Positions 34,234 to 42,463 of a stretch of DNA of 52,436 bases are shown here, piece by piece. The notes under the pieces are model-generated. The model did no database searches, had not been told where the DNA came from, and worked only from the letters and a program-made list of their open reading frames with translations. The position numbers were made by a program, and so were the translations under genes. How positions within the stretch are numbered: the stretch's first letter is position 1; the number at the start of each line of letters is the position of its first letter. Source of the stretch: Candidatus Rokuibacteriota bacterium. GTDB taxonomy: Bacteria; Methylomirabilota; Methylomirabilia; Rokubacteriales; CSP1-6. Location of the stretch: positions 1-52,436 of the forward strand of contig QHSI01000119.1 in assembly GCA_003221515.1 (NCBI GenBank), given 5' to 3'.

Positions 34234-35196
34234 TCACGCCGGCAGCCACGCCGCGGTGCGGATCTCGCCGAACTCGCGCGCGATCTTGCGCCAGGACTCG
34301 CCGGCGTCCTCGGTGACGTAGACCTCGCCGAAGAGCGTGAACGCCACGACCCGCGCCGGATCGGCCGGATGGGTCGCCAGGCCCCACAAGGTCGCGTTGG
34401 GCCGGCCGGGCAGCAGCACGCTCTGCCATGTCTTGCCACCATCGCTCGAGCGGAGCACACCGCCCGTTTCTCCTGTCGTGGTCTGGCCGCACCCGGCGAA
34501 CAGCACGCGCGCATCGTCGGTCTTCACCGCGATGCCGCGGGCGTAGGGCAGGGGCCACTGGCTCTTGACGCCGATCGGCGTCCACGTCTCGCCGCGATCG
34601 TCGCTCCAGAACAGCTCGCCGTTCGTGCTGACCCAGGCGCGCGGCGGGCTCGTGCGCGCGAGGGCCATGTCGTGGACGTCGGGGTCGTGGAGGCCGCGCA
34701 CGACTTTCGTCCAGGTGTCGCCGCCGTCGAGACTGCGGAAGACGCCGTCGATCTCGACGCCGGCCCACACGATGCGCGGGTCGTCGGCGTCGACGAGCAC
34801 GCGGGTCACGAACGCCTGTCCGATCGAGCACTCGGTCGCGGCGGGGACGTCGAGCTTCTGCCACGACCGCCCGCCGTCGCGCGAACGATAGATCGCGGTC
34901 GGTCGCGTCCCCGCGAACAGCGTCTGCGGATCGGACGGGTCCACGGCCAGCGACCAGACCGTCGGCAGGTCGCCGGCGGCGCCGACCCGCGCCCACGAGG
35001 CGCCGCCGTCGTGGCTCGCGAACACGCCGGTGTCGCCGGCGGCCAGCAGGCCGCGCGGCTCGCCCGGCAGAACGGTCAACGCCTGGATCCGCGAGTTCAG
35101 CGGGAACGGCTTGCGATGCCGCACCCACGACTTGCCCGCGTCCGGGCTGTGCCACACGCCCCACCCAGCCGTACCGAGGTTGATGTGGTAGTCCAT
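34234..35196 (-). CDS. BNR/sialidase-like beta-propeller protein
   Basis: 320-residue protein of repeated Asp-box (BNR) motifs: SPDAGKSWVRH, SHDGGASWARV, SRDGGRSWQKL, SLDGGDTWTKV, SDDRGETWTPI, SSDGGKTWQSV, TEDAGESWRKI. It resembles the Ycf48/VPS10-like or exo-sialidase propellers that lack catalytic residues; most likely a binding or scaffold protein. No signal peptide with the chosen start (ATG 35196). A TAGATG seven bases before the ATG may be a -10. First gene of the unit leading to the seleno-AhpD. Confidence 0.88.
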   Translation of the reverse strand: MDYHINLGTAGWGVWHSPDAGKSWVRHRKPFPLNSRIQALTVLPGEPRGLLAAGDTGVFASHDGGASWARVGAAGDLPTVWSLAVDPSDPQTLFAGTRPTAIYRSRDGGRSWQKLDVPAATECSIGQAFVTRVLVDADDPRIVWAGVEIDGVFRSLDGGDTWTKVVRGLHDPDVHDMALARTSPPRAWVSTNGELFWSDDRGETWTPIGVKSQWPLPYARGIAVKTDDARVLFAGCGQTTTGETGGVLRSSDGGKTWQSVLLPGRPNATLWGLATHPADPARVVAFTLFGEVYVTEDAGESWRKIAREFGEIRTAAWLPA

Positions 35197-35286
35197 GCGC
35201 GAACATCTACACGAAGGACGCGTCGTCGGCAATCCCATTGGGACGCTTGACGCTGGCCGCTCGCCCGCGCGATGCTCCGGCCGGCG

Positions 35287-37137
35287 ATGAGAGAGCGTGA
35301 ACCCGCGCCGAAGGACGAGTACCGGCGGCGGGAGTCACTGCACCAGGCGCGCGCGGCCAACTCCCGCCGGTTCGAGGAACGGATCTCGCGCGCCCGCCTC
35401 GGCGTCGCGCTGACGGCGGCGCTGGTCGCATGGCTCGCGTTCGGGGCGGCCGTGCTGTCGCCGTGGTGGCTCGCGGCGCCGGCCCTGGCGTTCGCGACCC
35501 TGGTGGTGGTCCACGGGCGTGTTCGCGGGCGGTGCCGGCAGGCGGAGCGGCGCGCGGCGTTCTACCGACGAGGGCTCGCGCGTCTCGCTGGCCAGTGGGC
35601 GGGGGCCGGCCGCACCGGAGATCGCTTCCGCGATCCCCGCCACCCGTACGCCGACGGTCTCGACCTCTTCGGCGAAGGCTCGCTGTACGAGCTGCTCTGC
35701 GACGCGCGGACCCGCATGGGCGAGGAGACGATCGCCGCGTGGCTGCTGGCGCCGTCGGATCCCGCATCGGTGCGCGCCCGGCAGACGGCGGTGCAGGCCC
35801 TGACGCCGCGCCTGGACCTGCGCGAGGACCTGGCGGTCCTCGGCGAGGAGGTCGCGGCGACCGCGCGCCCCGATGCCCTCGCGTCGCTGGCGACATCGGC
35901 GGCGAGTCCACCCGGGATGCGCCTCCGGCTCGGCGCGGCGGCGATCGGCGCGGCGACGCTCGCGGCCGTCGTGTCGTGGGCCCTGGGCTGGGCTCCGTCC
36001 AGCGTGGCGTTGGGCGCGCTGGCCATCCAGAGCCTGATCCGTGGTCGGCTGGGACGTCACGTGTTGGAGGCCGATCGGGCGGTCGCCGGCCACGGACCAG
36101 ACCTCGATCTGCTGGCCGCGGTGTTCGAACGGTTCGAGCGGGAGCCGCCCGGAAGCCCTCTGCTCGTCCGCCTCCACGCGGACCTCATGTCCCAGGGGTG
36201 GCGCCCGTCGCGCGCGGTGGGAAGGCTGCGTGTCTGGGTGGATCTGCTCGACGCGCGGCGCAATCAGTTCTTCGTGCCGTTCGACGTGCTCACCATGTGG
36301 AGCGTGCATTGCGCCCTCGCGGTGGAGGCGTGGCGGGTGCGCCACGGCGCCTCCGTCGCCGCGTGGCTGTCGGCGGCCGGGCAGCTCGAGGCCCTGTGCT
36401 CGCTGGCTGGCTATGCGTCGGAGCACCCGGACGACGTCTATCCGACGATCGAGGAGGCCCGGGTGTGCTTCGAGGCGGAGGCCCTGGGACACCCGCTCAT
36501 CCCCGATGCCAGCTGCGTGCGCAACGACGTGGCGCTCGGGGGCACCGCGCGAGTCCTGATCGTCAGCGGCTCGAACATGTCGGGGAAGAGCACGCTGCTA
36601 CGGGCCGTGGGCGCGAACACCGTGCTGGCGCTGGCCGGCGCGCCGGTGCGGGCGTCGCGGCTCCGACTCTCGCTGCTCTACCCCGGCGCGACGCTGCTCA
36701 TCCGGGACTCGCTCCAGGAGGGCACCTCGCGTTTCTATGCGGAGTTGATCCGCTTGCGCGACCTCGTCCGCATCGCCGACGGACCGATCCCCCTGCTGTT
36801 CCTGCTCGACGAGATTCTCCATGGAACGAACTCGCACGATCGTCGGCTCGGCGCCGCGGCCGTCGTCCACGGCCTGACGCAGCGAGGGGCGATCGGTCTC
36901 ATCACCACGCATGATCTGGCGCTGTCCGAGGTCGCGGAGGATCCTGCGGTCCACGCCGTCAACGTCCACTTCGCCGACCGGCTCGAGGATGGGCGCATGC
37001 TCTTCGACTACCGGATGCGCCCGGGCGTTGTCCGGACGTCGAACGCGCTGGCCCTGATGCGGACACTCGGGCTTTGGCCCGAAGCGCCGCCCTCGGGACC
37101 CGAGGGGCCGCGCCATCAGGCGGGCGGAACGAGTTGA
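35287..37137 (+). CDS. Membrane-anchored MutS-like ATPase
   Basis: 616 residues related to the MutS C-terminal ATPase (MSH-like, distinct from mismatch-repair MutS1). Residues about 40-85 hold two hydrophobic helices (VALTAALVAWLAFGAAVLSP, then LAAPALAFATLVVVHG) and another pair lies near 215-255. A MutS-like lever/clamp region follows (DLFGEGSLYELLCDARTRMG onwards). Walker A is SGSNMSGKSTLLRAVG (about 427-442), signature DSLQEGTSRFYAELIRL, Walker B PLLFLLDEILHGTNSHDR (about 505-522) and the H-loop LITTHD near 540. No mismatch-recognition domain. Function unknown; this branch is common and uncharacterised. ATG 35287 chosen without a clear ribosome site. Confidence 0.88.
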   Translation: MREREPAPKDEYRRRESLHQARAANSRRFEERISRARLGVALTAALVAWLAFGAAVLSPWWLAAPALAFATLVVVHGRVRGRCRQAERRAAFYRRGLARLAGQWAGAGRTGDRFRDPRHPYADGLDLFGEGSLYELLCDARTRMGEETIAAWLLAPSDPASVRARQTAVQALTPRLDLREDLAVLGEEVAATARPDALASLATSAASPPGMRLRLGAAAIGAATLAAVVSWALGWAPSSVALGALAIQSLIRGRLGRHVLEADRAVAGHGPDLDLLAAVFERFEREPPGSPLLVRLHADLMSQGWRPSRAVGRLRVWVDLLDARRNQFFVPFDVLTMWSVHCALAVEAWRVRHGASVAAWLSAAGQLEALCSLAGYASEHPDDVYPTIEEARVCFEAEALGHPLIPDASCVRNDVALGGTARVLIVSGSNMSGKSTLLRAVGANTVLALAGAPVRASRLRLSLLYPGATLLIRDSLQEGTSRFYAELIRLRDLVRIADGPIPLLFLLDEILHGTNSHDRRLGAAAVVHGLTQRGAIGLITTHDLALSEVAEDPAVHAVNVHFADRLEDGRMLFDYRMRPGVVRTSNALALMRTLGLWPEAPPSGPEGPRHQAGGTS

Positions 37138-37222
37138 CCCTGCGGTCGCCGGCGGTGTATCGAGATGCGGTGAACCACCGAGCAACCCGAGGCGATGGAG
37201 CTGATGGCGAGCCTCCGGTAGG

Positions 37223-37627
37223 TCATTCGCGCACCGGCACGCCGGTGCGGCCGACGACGCTGGCGACGGTCGCGACGAGCTGCGACGGCTCGAGAGGCTT
37301 CGCGATGTGGTGGAGAAATCCAGCGCGCAGCGCTCGCAAGCGGTCCTCGGATCGCGCGAACGCCGTGAGCGCGATCGCGGGCACGCCGCCGCCGCGTGAC
37401 TGGCCGAGCGCCCGAATCCGTCGAAGCAACTCGTAGCCGTCCACCTCGGGCATGGCCACGTCGCTCACCAGGACGTGGGGGCGTACGTGCTCGACGGCGA
37501 ACAAGGCGTCCCCGACCGTCGCGGCGGTCGTGACGATGGCCCCGCAGCCTTCGAGCATGCGCTGAACGAGCATGCGCGCGTCGCCGTTGTCGTCGACGAC
37601 GAGCACTTTCACGCCGGTTAGATCCAT
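37223..37627 (-). CDS. Single-domain response regulator (CheY-like receiver)
   Basis: 134-residue stand-alone receiver: acidic pocket D12-D13 in VLVVDDNGDARML, phospho-acceptor D56 in VLVSDVAMPEVDGYELL, Thr in AIALTAFARSEDRL and Lys in HHIAKPLEPSQLV. No output domain. A short stretch upstream (minus strand, 37745-37677) reads KVAIIELPLTTTVIEDADGP and then stops, reminiscent of the end of a histidine-kinase ATPase domain. So this may be what remains of a kinase-plus-receiver locus. Start ATG 37627. Confidence 0.85.
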   Translation of the reverse strand: MDLTGVKVLVVDDNGDARMLVQRMLEGCGAIVTTAATVGDALFAVEHVRPHVLVSDVAMPEVDGYELLRRIRALGQSRGGGVPAIALTAFARSEDRLRALRAGFLHHIAKPLEPSQLVATVASVVGRTGVPVRE

Positions 37628-37824
37628 GCGCGTGAACTCGCGCGCGACCGCGTGCGGCCCCTCGGAGCGTCGCCGCTCATGGGCCGTCGGCGTCTTCGAT
37701 GACAGTCGTGGTCAGAGGGAGCTCGATGATGGCCACCTTGGTGCTTCATGATACGCGTGGTGGAGGGGGTTTCAACCCGAGCGTGCCGGGCACGCCAAAG
37801 GGGCTGACGTGGCTCGGCTTGCGA

Positions 37825-37830
37825 TAGACT
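37825..37830 (+). promoter_or_regulatory. Putative -10 (TAGACT) of the TauD remnant
   Basis: TAGACT, then seven bases, then ATG 37838. Weak CTGACG-like -35 about 15 bp upstream. Confidence 0.3.
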
Positions 37831-37837
37831 TGCGCCG

Positions 37838-38203
37838 ATGACCCTCTCGATCCGGCAGATCCACCCGGTGTTCGTGGGCGAGGTCTCCGGAATCGACATC
37901 GGCAAGCCGCTCTCCGGCGCCGAGGTGGCGACCATCGAGGCGGGGATGGATCGCTACGCCGTCCTCTCGTCCCACGCCGGCGCCATCCTCGGTATGCCGA
38001 CGCCGGAGGCTCGCATCCTGCTTCGCGACCTGAACGAGCACGCCACGCAGCCGGCGTTCGTCTACGTGCACGGGTGGCGCTCGTGGGATCTGGTCATGTG
38101 GGACAATCGCCAGATGATGCACCGCGTGCGACGCTATGATGAGACCCAGCCGCGCGACATGCGGCGCACCACCGTCGCCGGCGACGCACAAACCGCGGAA
38201 TAG
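37838..38203 (+). pseudogene. TauD/TfdA dioxygenase with large in-frame internal deletion
   Basis: The 121-residue frame joins the N-terminal 40 residues of a TauD/TfdA-family Fe(II)/2-oxoglutarate dioxygenase (IRQIHPVFVGEVSGIDIGKP ... MDRYAVL) directly to its C-terminal 75 (SSHAGAILGMPTPEARILLRDLNEH ... WDNRQMMHRVRRYDETQPRDMRRTTVAGD). About 165 central residues, including the HxD iron motif, are missing, though the last iron histidine (MMHR) and the 2-oxoglutarate arginine remain. It cannot be an active dioxygenase unless the deletion is an assembly fault. Confidence 0.85.
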
Positions 38204-38236
38204 GTCCGGGCGCCGTAGGCGTCCAGGGAGCCAGTG

Positions 38237-38950
38237 ATGAGATTCATCGCGTGGATCATTGTCCTGTGTCTCGCATCGACGGCTCCTCCCGCGTCGGCCG
38301 AATGGTTTGCCGACGTCTACGGAGGCCAGAGCCTCACCGAGAAGAACGACCTGACCGTGCACGACTCGGCCGGGCTCGGGATCTACCGGGAGGTCGAGTT
38401 CGATCGGTCGCTCACCTACGGCGGCCGATTCGGTCGCTACTTCGACGCCGTGCCGTTTCTCGGCCTCGGACTCGATGTCTCCAAGTTCTCGCCGCGCATC
38501 GGGCCTCAGCAATTCCACATCGACGGCTGCGTGCCGTCGGGCGGCTGCGGCGGCGGCCAGGGGGGCATCGGCGCCATCGACGTGGACGCCTGGGTGTTGT
38601 CACTCGACCTGTTGCTCCGGCTGCCGTTGTTGAAGACGGAGGCGGCGCCGTGGGGGGCGATCCAGCCGTACGTCACCGCCGGCGTGCCGTTCTTCAACAC
38701 CACCGTCACGCCGCGGAACACGGCGCAGTTCCGCAATCACGACGACGATACCGATCGGTCGTTCGGCTACAAGTTTGGAGGCGGCATCGCGTTCCACGTC
38801 GCCCGGAATCTGATGTTCTTCGGCGAGTATCGCTTCACCCACGCGGAAGTCTCGGTCGAGCTGCACGACTCCGCGACCCTGAAGCCCGCACCGCTCCGCA
38901 TGGATCTCGACACCCACTCCGCCCTCATCGGCCTGTCCGCGCGCTGGTAG
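38237..38950 (+). CDS. Outer-membrane beta-barrel protein
   Basis: 237 residues. Signal peptide MRFIAWIIVLCLASTAPPASA, then alternating amphipathic strands of an OmpX/Ail or OmpW-like eight-stranded barrel: EWFADVYGGQSLTEKNDLTV, LTYGGRFGRYFDAVPFLGLG, AIQPYVTAGVPFFNTTVTPR, SFGYKFGGGIAFHVARNLMF. It ends in an aromatic residue (LIGLSARW), as needed for BAM insertion. A CGSGGCGGGQGG-like glycine loop with two cysteines lies near residue 97. GTG 38234 is an alternative start. Confidence 0.85.
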   Translation: MRFIAWIIVLCLASTAPPASAEWFADVYGGQSLTEKNDLTVHDSAGLGIYREVEFDRSLTYGGRFGRYFDAVPFLGLGLDVSKFSPRIGPQQFHIDGCVPSGGCGGGQGGIGAIDVDAWVLSLDLLLRLPLLKTEAAPWGAIQPYVTAGVPFFNTTVTPRNTAQFRNHDDDTDRSFGYKFGGGIAFHVARNLMFFGEYRFTHAEVSVELHDSATLKPAPLRMDLDTHSALIGLSARW

Positions 38951-38955
38951 GCAGG

Positions 38956-39573
38956 TCAGGCGGCGCCGGAATCCCGGGCCGACGCGCCGTCCAGGTCGTC
39001 GAGGTGCGCGACGCAGTTCAGCACGCGCACCCGCCACGGCGGCGCACCATCGACGATCGTCACCGACGTGTTCTCCCAGCGCTCCGGCACCACGTCGCCG
39101 TCGGCGAGGACGAGATGCCGGGCGGCGAGCGAGCGACAGACGAGGCCGTGCGTGACGACCGCGAGGTCGCCGGCCGTCGCCGCCGCCAGCGCCCGCACGC
39201 GAGCCCACGCGAGATCGACGCGCGCGTGGAAGACGGGCCACGTCTCGCCGTTGGGGGGCGCATAGTCCGGCTCGAACGGGTCGAAGCCGAGGTCGGCGTA
39301 GGGCCTGCCGCGGAGGTCGCCGAAGTTTCGTTCTTGTAGCAGCGGCTCGAAGGAGAGGGGAACGCCGGTCGCGCGCTGCACGTACTCGGCCGTGGCCATG
39401 GCCCGGGCGTAGTCGCTCGACAGGATCCGGGCGACACCCTCGCCGGAGAGCCGGCGCGCCAGGCGCTCCGCCTGCGCCACCCCACGAGGCGAAAGTGGGA
39501 CATCCGGACGCTGGAGGATCCGCAGGGCGTTGCCGGCGGTCTCGCCGTGACGGATCAAGAAGAGCCGGCTCAC
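38956..39573 (-). CDS. Histidine phosphatase family protein (phosphoglycerate mutase-like)
   Basis: 205-residue cytoplasmic histidine phosphatase. The phosphohistidine motif RHGETAGNA is at residues 8-16, the acid region LQERNFGDLRGRPYADLGFD near 81-100, and the second histidine in LAVVTHGLVCRSLA near 148. Possible substrates include sugar phosphates, alpha-ribazole phosphate or phosphoglycerate. Start GTG 39573, six bases after TACACT, so the mRNA is probably leaderless. Diverges from the cyclase gene through overlapping -10 boxes. Confidence 0.9.
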   Translation of the reverse strand: MSRLFLIRHGETAGNALRILQRPDVPLSPRGVAQAERLARRLSGEGVARILSSDYARAMATAEYVQRATGVPLSFEPLLQERNFGDLRGRPYADLGFDPFEPDYAPPNGETWPVFHARVDLAWARVRALAAATAGDLAVVTHGLVCRSLAARHLVLADGDVVPERWENTSVTIVDGAPPWRVRVLNCVAHLDDLDGASARDSGAA

Positions 39574-39577
39574 CGGG

Positions 39578-39589
39578 AGAGTGTACTCT
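39578..39589. promoter_or_regulatory. Overlapping divergent promoter core, inverted repeat AGAGT-GT-ACTCT
   Basis: A 12-bp inverted repeat holding TACACT on the minus strand (39580-39585, six bases before GTG 39573) and TGTACT on the plus strand (39582-39587, nine bases before ATG 39597). Both starts could not be fired at once. Confidence 0.4.
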
Positions 39590-39596
39590 GCTGGAG

Positions 39597-41999
39597 ATGC
39601 TCGAGACTCGGCGTCGTGCCGAGCTGACCGTCACCGCGGTTCTGCTCGGCCTCAGTCTGCTCGTGGCCGCGGTCGCCACCCACGACGCCTGGCGGCGCGT
39701 GGGACAGCCGAGCCCCGGCCACGCCATCATGGAGAACCTCCTGGTGGTCGTCGGCGGCGGCGAGCGCGGCATCCTCCAGCCATTCGACAAGGTGGTGGCG
39801 CTGAACGGCCGCGTCCTCACGTCGGCCGCCGACCTCACCGCGGAGGTCCAGCGGCATCCGCCGGGAACGGTCCTCCACTACCTCGTCGCGCGCGGCCACC
39901 AGCTCATGGAGATCGACGTCGCCACGCGGACGGTCACGCTCCAGTGGTTCCGGCGCTTCGTCGTGGAGGCGCTGATCCCCGGTCTCCTCTTCCTCGTGCT
40001 CGGCGGCGCCGTCATGTTCCTCAAGCCGGGCGCGGGCGAGAGCCGCATCTTCTTCGCGTTCTGCCTGATCTCGGCGGCCACGACCATCCTCTATCCGGAC
40101 CTGCACACGACCCATCGGTTCACGACGCTGATGCTGGCCACGTGGGCGCTGACCCCGAACGCGCTCGCGCACCTGGCCCTGCGCTTCCCGGAAAAGCGCG
40201 GGATCGCGCGACGCCATCCGTGGCTCGTGCCGCTCCTGTGGGCGGAGGGCGCCGTCGCGGCCGCCGCGCTGCCGCTCACGTTCTTCTGGCGCTCGCTGGC
40301 GCTGCCGATGTTCGTGGCGGCGTGCTGGGGCGTGGCGCTGATCGCGCTGATCGTGTCGCTGGCGCGCACGGCGCGACGGGGCTCCACGCCGCTGGCTCGC
40401 CAGCGCGCGAAGTTCCTGGCGGTGGGCTTCGCGGTGAGCTTCCTGTTCCCCGTACTCGGCACCGCGGCCGAGATCCTGTTCTGGATCGGCGTGCCCTACC
40501 TGAACCAGTCGTGGCGCCTCAACCTGGTCTTCCCGCTGGTGGTCGCCTACGCGATCGTCCGTTACAACCTCTTCGACATCGGCGCCGTCCTGCGCCTTGG
40601 CGCCATCTACTCGGCGGCCACCGTACTGGTGACGCTCCTGTACGCAGGCTCGCTCACCGGGATCAACGTCGCGTTCTCGATGCTCGACATGTCGGTGTCG
40701 CCGCTCGTGCCGGCGGGGCTCGTGTCGTTGCTGGTGGTGGCGCTCTTGAACCCGGTCTACCAGCGGACCCAGCGGCTCGTGGACCGCGCGTTCTTCCGCC
40801 AGCGCTATGACGCGCAGCAGACGGTCGAGCGCCTGGCCTCCGCGATGACGACCGTGCTGGAGCTGCCGCGCATCGGCGGGCTCATCCGGCACACCGTCGA
40901 CGAGCTCTTCCATCCGGTGACGACCACGCTCCTCGTCTCGGACGACGGCACGCGAGGCTATCGGGCCCTCGACGAGCGCGGCGCGAGGGTCGCCGCAGAC
41001 TCGCCGCTCCTGCGCGGTCTAGCGCGATACCGGGGCCCGCTGAACCGCGGGCGGCTCAGCGAAGATCCGGCGCTCGCCGACCTGAGCGGCGCGTGCCTGG
41101 CGGCCATGGAGCATCTCGGAGCGGATCTGGTCGTACCCATCGTCTTCCACGATCGGATCACGGCGCTGCTCATCCTCGGCCCCAAGCGCTCCGGCGCTGC
41201 GTACACGACCGAGGACCTCCGGCTCCTGCGCCTGCTCCTCGACCAGAGCGCGGTCGCGCTGGAGAACGCCCGAGCGTTCACGGCGCTCCAGGTGGCGCTG
41301 CGACGGGTGGAGATCCTCGAATCGGTGCGGGCCAGTCTCTCGAAGTTCGTGCCCCGCGCGGTGCAGAGCCTCATCGAGGAGGCGCCCGAGGCGCCGGCCC
41401 TCGCCAAGCGCGACGTGGACGTCTCGGTGCTCTTCGTGGACATCGCCGGCTACACGCGCCTCAGCGAGCGGCTCGACAGCGAGCGGGTCAACCGGCTGGT
41501 CGAGCGTTACTTCGGCGCGTTCCTCGACGAGATCGTGCAGTACGGCGGCGACGTCAATGAGACGGCCGGCGACGGGCTCATGGTCATCTTCCAGGACCCG
41601 AGCGAATCGCGCCACGCCGAGGCGGCGGTGTCGACCGCGTGTGCCATCGTGCGGCGGACCCGGGAGATCAACGCCGAGGACGTCGCGCTCCCCGAGCCGA
41701 TCACGCTGCACGTCGGCGTGAACTCGGGCGTGGCCGCCGTCGGCGCGACCAAGATCGAGGGCACGGCCGGGACGCGCTGGACCTACACGGCCTCGGGGTC
41801 GGTCACCAACGTGGCGGCGCGGCTGGCCGGCGTCGGCGAGGACGACGCGGTGCACATCGGGCCGGAGACGCGGCGCCGTCTCGGTGACGGGTTCGTCGTC
41901 GAGGACATGGGCGAGCAGCGGCTCAAGAACGTCGAGGAGCCAGTGCGGGTCTTCCGGGTCCTGGAGGGCGGCGCGTTCGTCTCGGTGGTCAATAGTTGA
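39597..41999 (+). CDS. Membrane class III adenylate/guanylate cyclase with PDZ-like and GAF domains
   Basis: 800-residue signalling enzyme. Helix 1 (LTVTAVLLGLSLLVAAVATH) is followed by a PDZ-like module (GILQPFDKVVALNGRVLTSA ... GTVLHYLVARG), about eight more helices (120-390), a GAF domain (about 410-560; DRITALLILGPKRSGAAYTT) and a C-terminal cyclase domain (about 605-795). Metal ligands D615 (VLFVDIAGYT) and D659 (ETAGDGLMV) are present. The purine-selecting Lys position is E655 and its partner Asp position is T731 (TYTASGSVTNVAARL), so ATP or GTP use is not clear. Start ATG 39597; frame is open further upstream. Likely converts a ligand or membrane signal into cAMP or cGMP. Confidence 0.92.
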   Translation: MLETRRRAELTVTAVLLGLSLLVAAVATHDAWRRVGQPSPGHAIMENLLVVVGGGERGILQPFDKVVALNGRVLTSAADLTAEVQRHPPGTVLHYLVARGHQLMEIDVATRTVTLQWFRRFVVEALIPGLLFLVLGGAVMFLKPGAGESRIFFAFCLISAATTILYPDLHTTHRFTTLMLATWALTPNALAHLALRFPEKRGIARRHPWLVPLLWAEGAVAAAALPLTFFWRSLALPMFVAACWGVALIALIVSLARTARRGSTPLARQRAKFLAVGFAVSFLFPVLGTAAEILFWIGVPYLNQSWRLNLVFPLVVAYAIVRYNLFDIGAVLRLGAIYSAATVLVTLLYAGSLTGINVAFSMLDMSVSPLVPAGLVSLLVVALLNPVYQRTQRLVDRAFFRQRYDAQQTVERLASAMTTVLELPRIGGLIRHTVDELFHPVTTTLLVSDDGTRGYRALDERGARVAADSPLLRGLARYRGPLNRGRLSEDPALADLSGACLAAMEHLGADLVVPIVFHDRITALLILGPKRSGAAYTTEDLRLLRLLLDQSAVALENARAFTALQVALRRVEILESVRASLSKFVPRAVQSLIEEAPEAPALAKRDVDVSVLFVDIAGYTRLSERLDSERVNRLVERYFGAFLDEIVQYGGDVNETAGDGLMVIFQDPSESRHAEAAVSTACAIVRRTREINAEDVALPEPITLHVGVNSGVAAVGATKIEGTAGTRWTYTASGSVTNVAARLAGVGEDDAVHIGPETRRRLGDGFVVEDMGEQRLKNVEEPVRVFRVLEGGAFVSVVNS

Positions 42000-42019
42000 C
42001 GCCTGCCCGACGGAGGAAG

Positions 42020-42451
42020 ATGAGAATCGGTGCGTACGGCATCGCGCTCGATCGCATGCTGTTCGATCGGCAGCGCGCCGAGGTGCTCGGCCAGTACGAG
42101 CAGGCTATTGGCGAGTGGCACGCTGTCCGGATCGACCTCGAGCGGGAATCGGCGGCACACCCCTGACGAAGACCGTCGCGACGGCGCCCTCGAGCTAGCT
42201 CGCCAAGGCGCGCCGTTTCGGAGCAAATCTCCGACGGGCGCGATGACCATAGAGTTCGCCGACGTTGCGGGACCTGCGAGCCCGACGATGTGTACTCCTA
42301 CTACATGCTGGGCTACGCGTTCTACTACGCGGGAGACATGGCCCAGGCGCTCCCGTGGTTCGAGCGCCTGCTCGAGATCGAGCCGAACTTCCCGGAGATC
42401 CAGGCGCGCGTTCGCGAGATCCGCCGCGCGCCGCCGCGCCGAACCTCCTGA
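42020..42451 (+). pseudogene. Remnants of a TPR-repeat protein
   Basis: The 465-bp gap after the cyclase holds two protein-like pieces in the same frame, separated by a stop. At 42278-42451: EPDDVYSYYMLGYAFYYAGD then MAQALPWFERLLEIEPNFPE, a clear tetratricopeptide unit ending at a normal stop. At 42020-42166: a 48-codon ORF (ALDRMLFDRQRAEVLGQYEQ) with weaker TPR character. The middle does not read as TPR. Probably a decayed gene; the 3' piece is well supported, the 5' piece is not. Confidence 0.45.
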
Positions 42452-42463
42452 GCCCGATCGGCG

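Noticed and set aside
37677-37745. Possible histidine kinase C-terminal remnant (KVAIIELPLTTTVIEDADGP)
   Set aside because: Only about 22 codons between stops; too short to call, mentioned only in the receiver entry.
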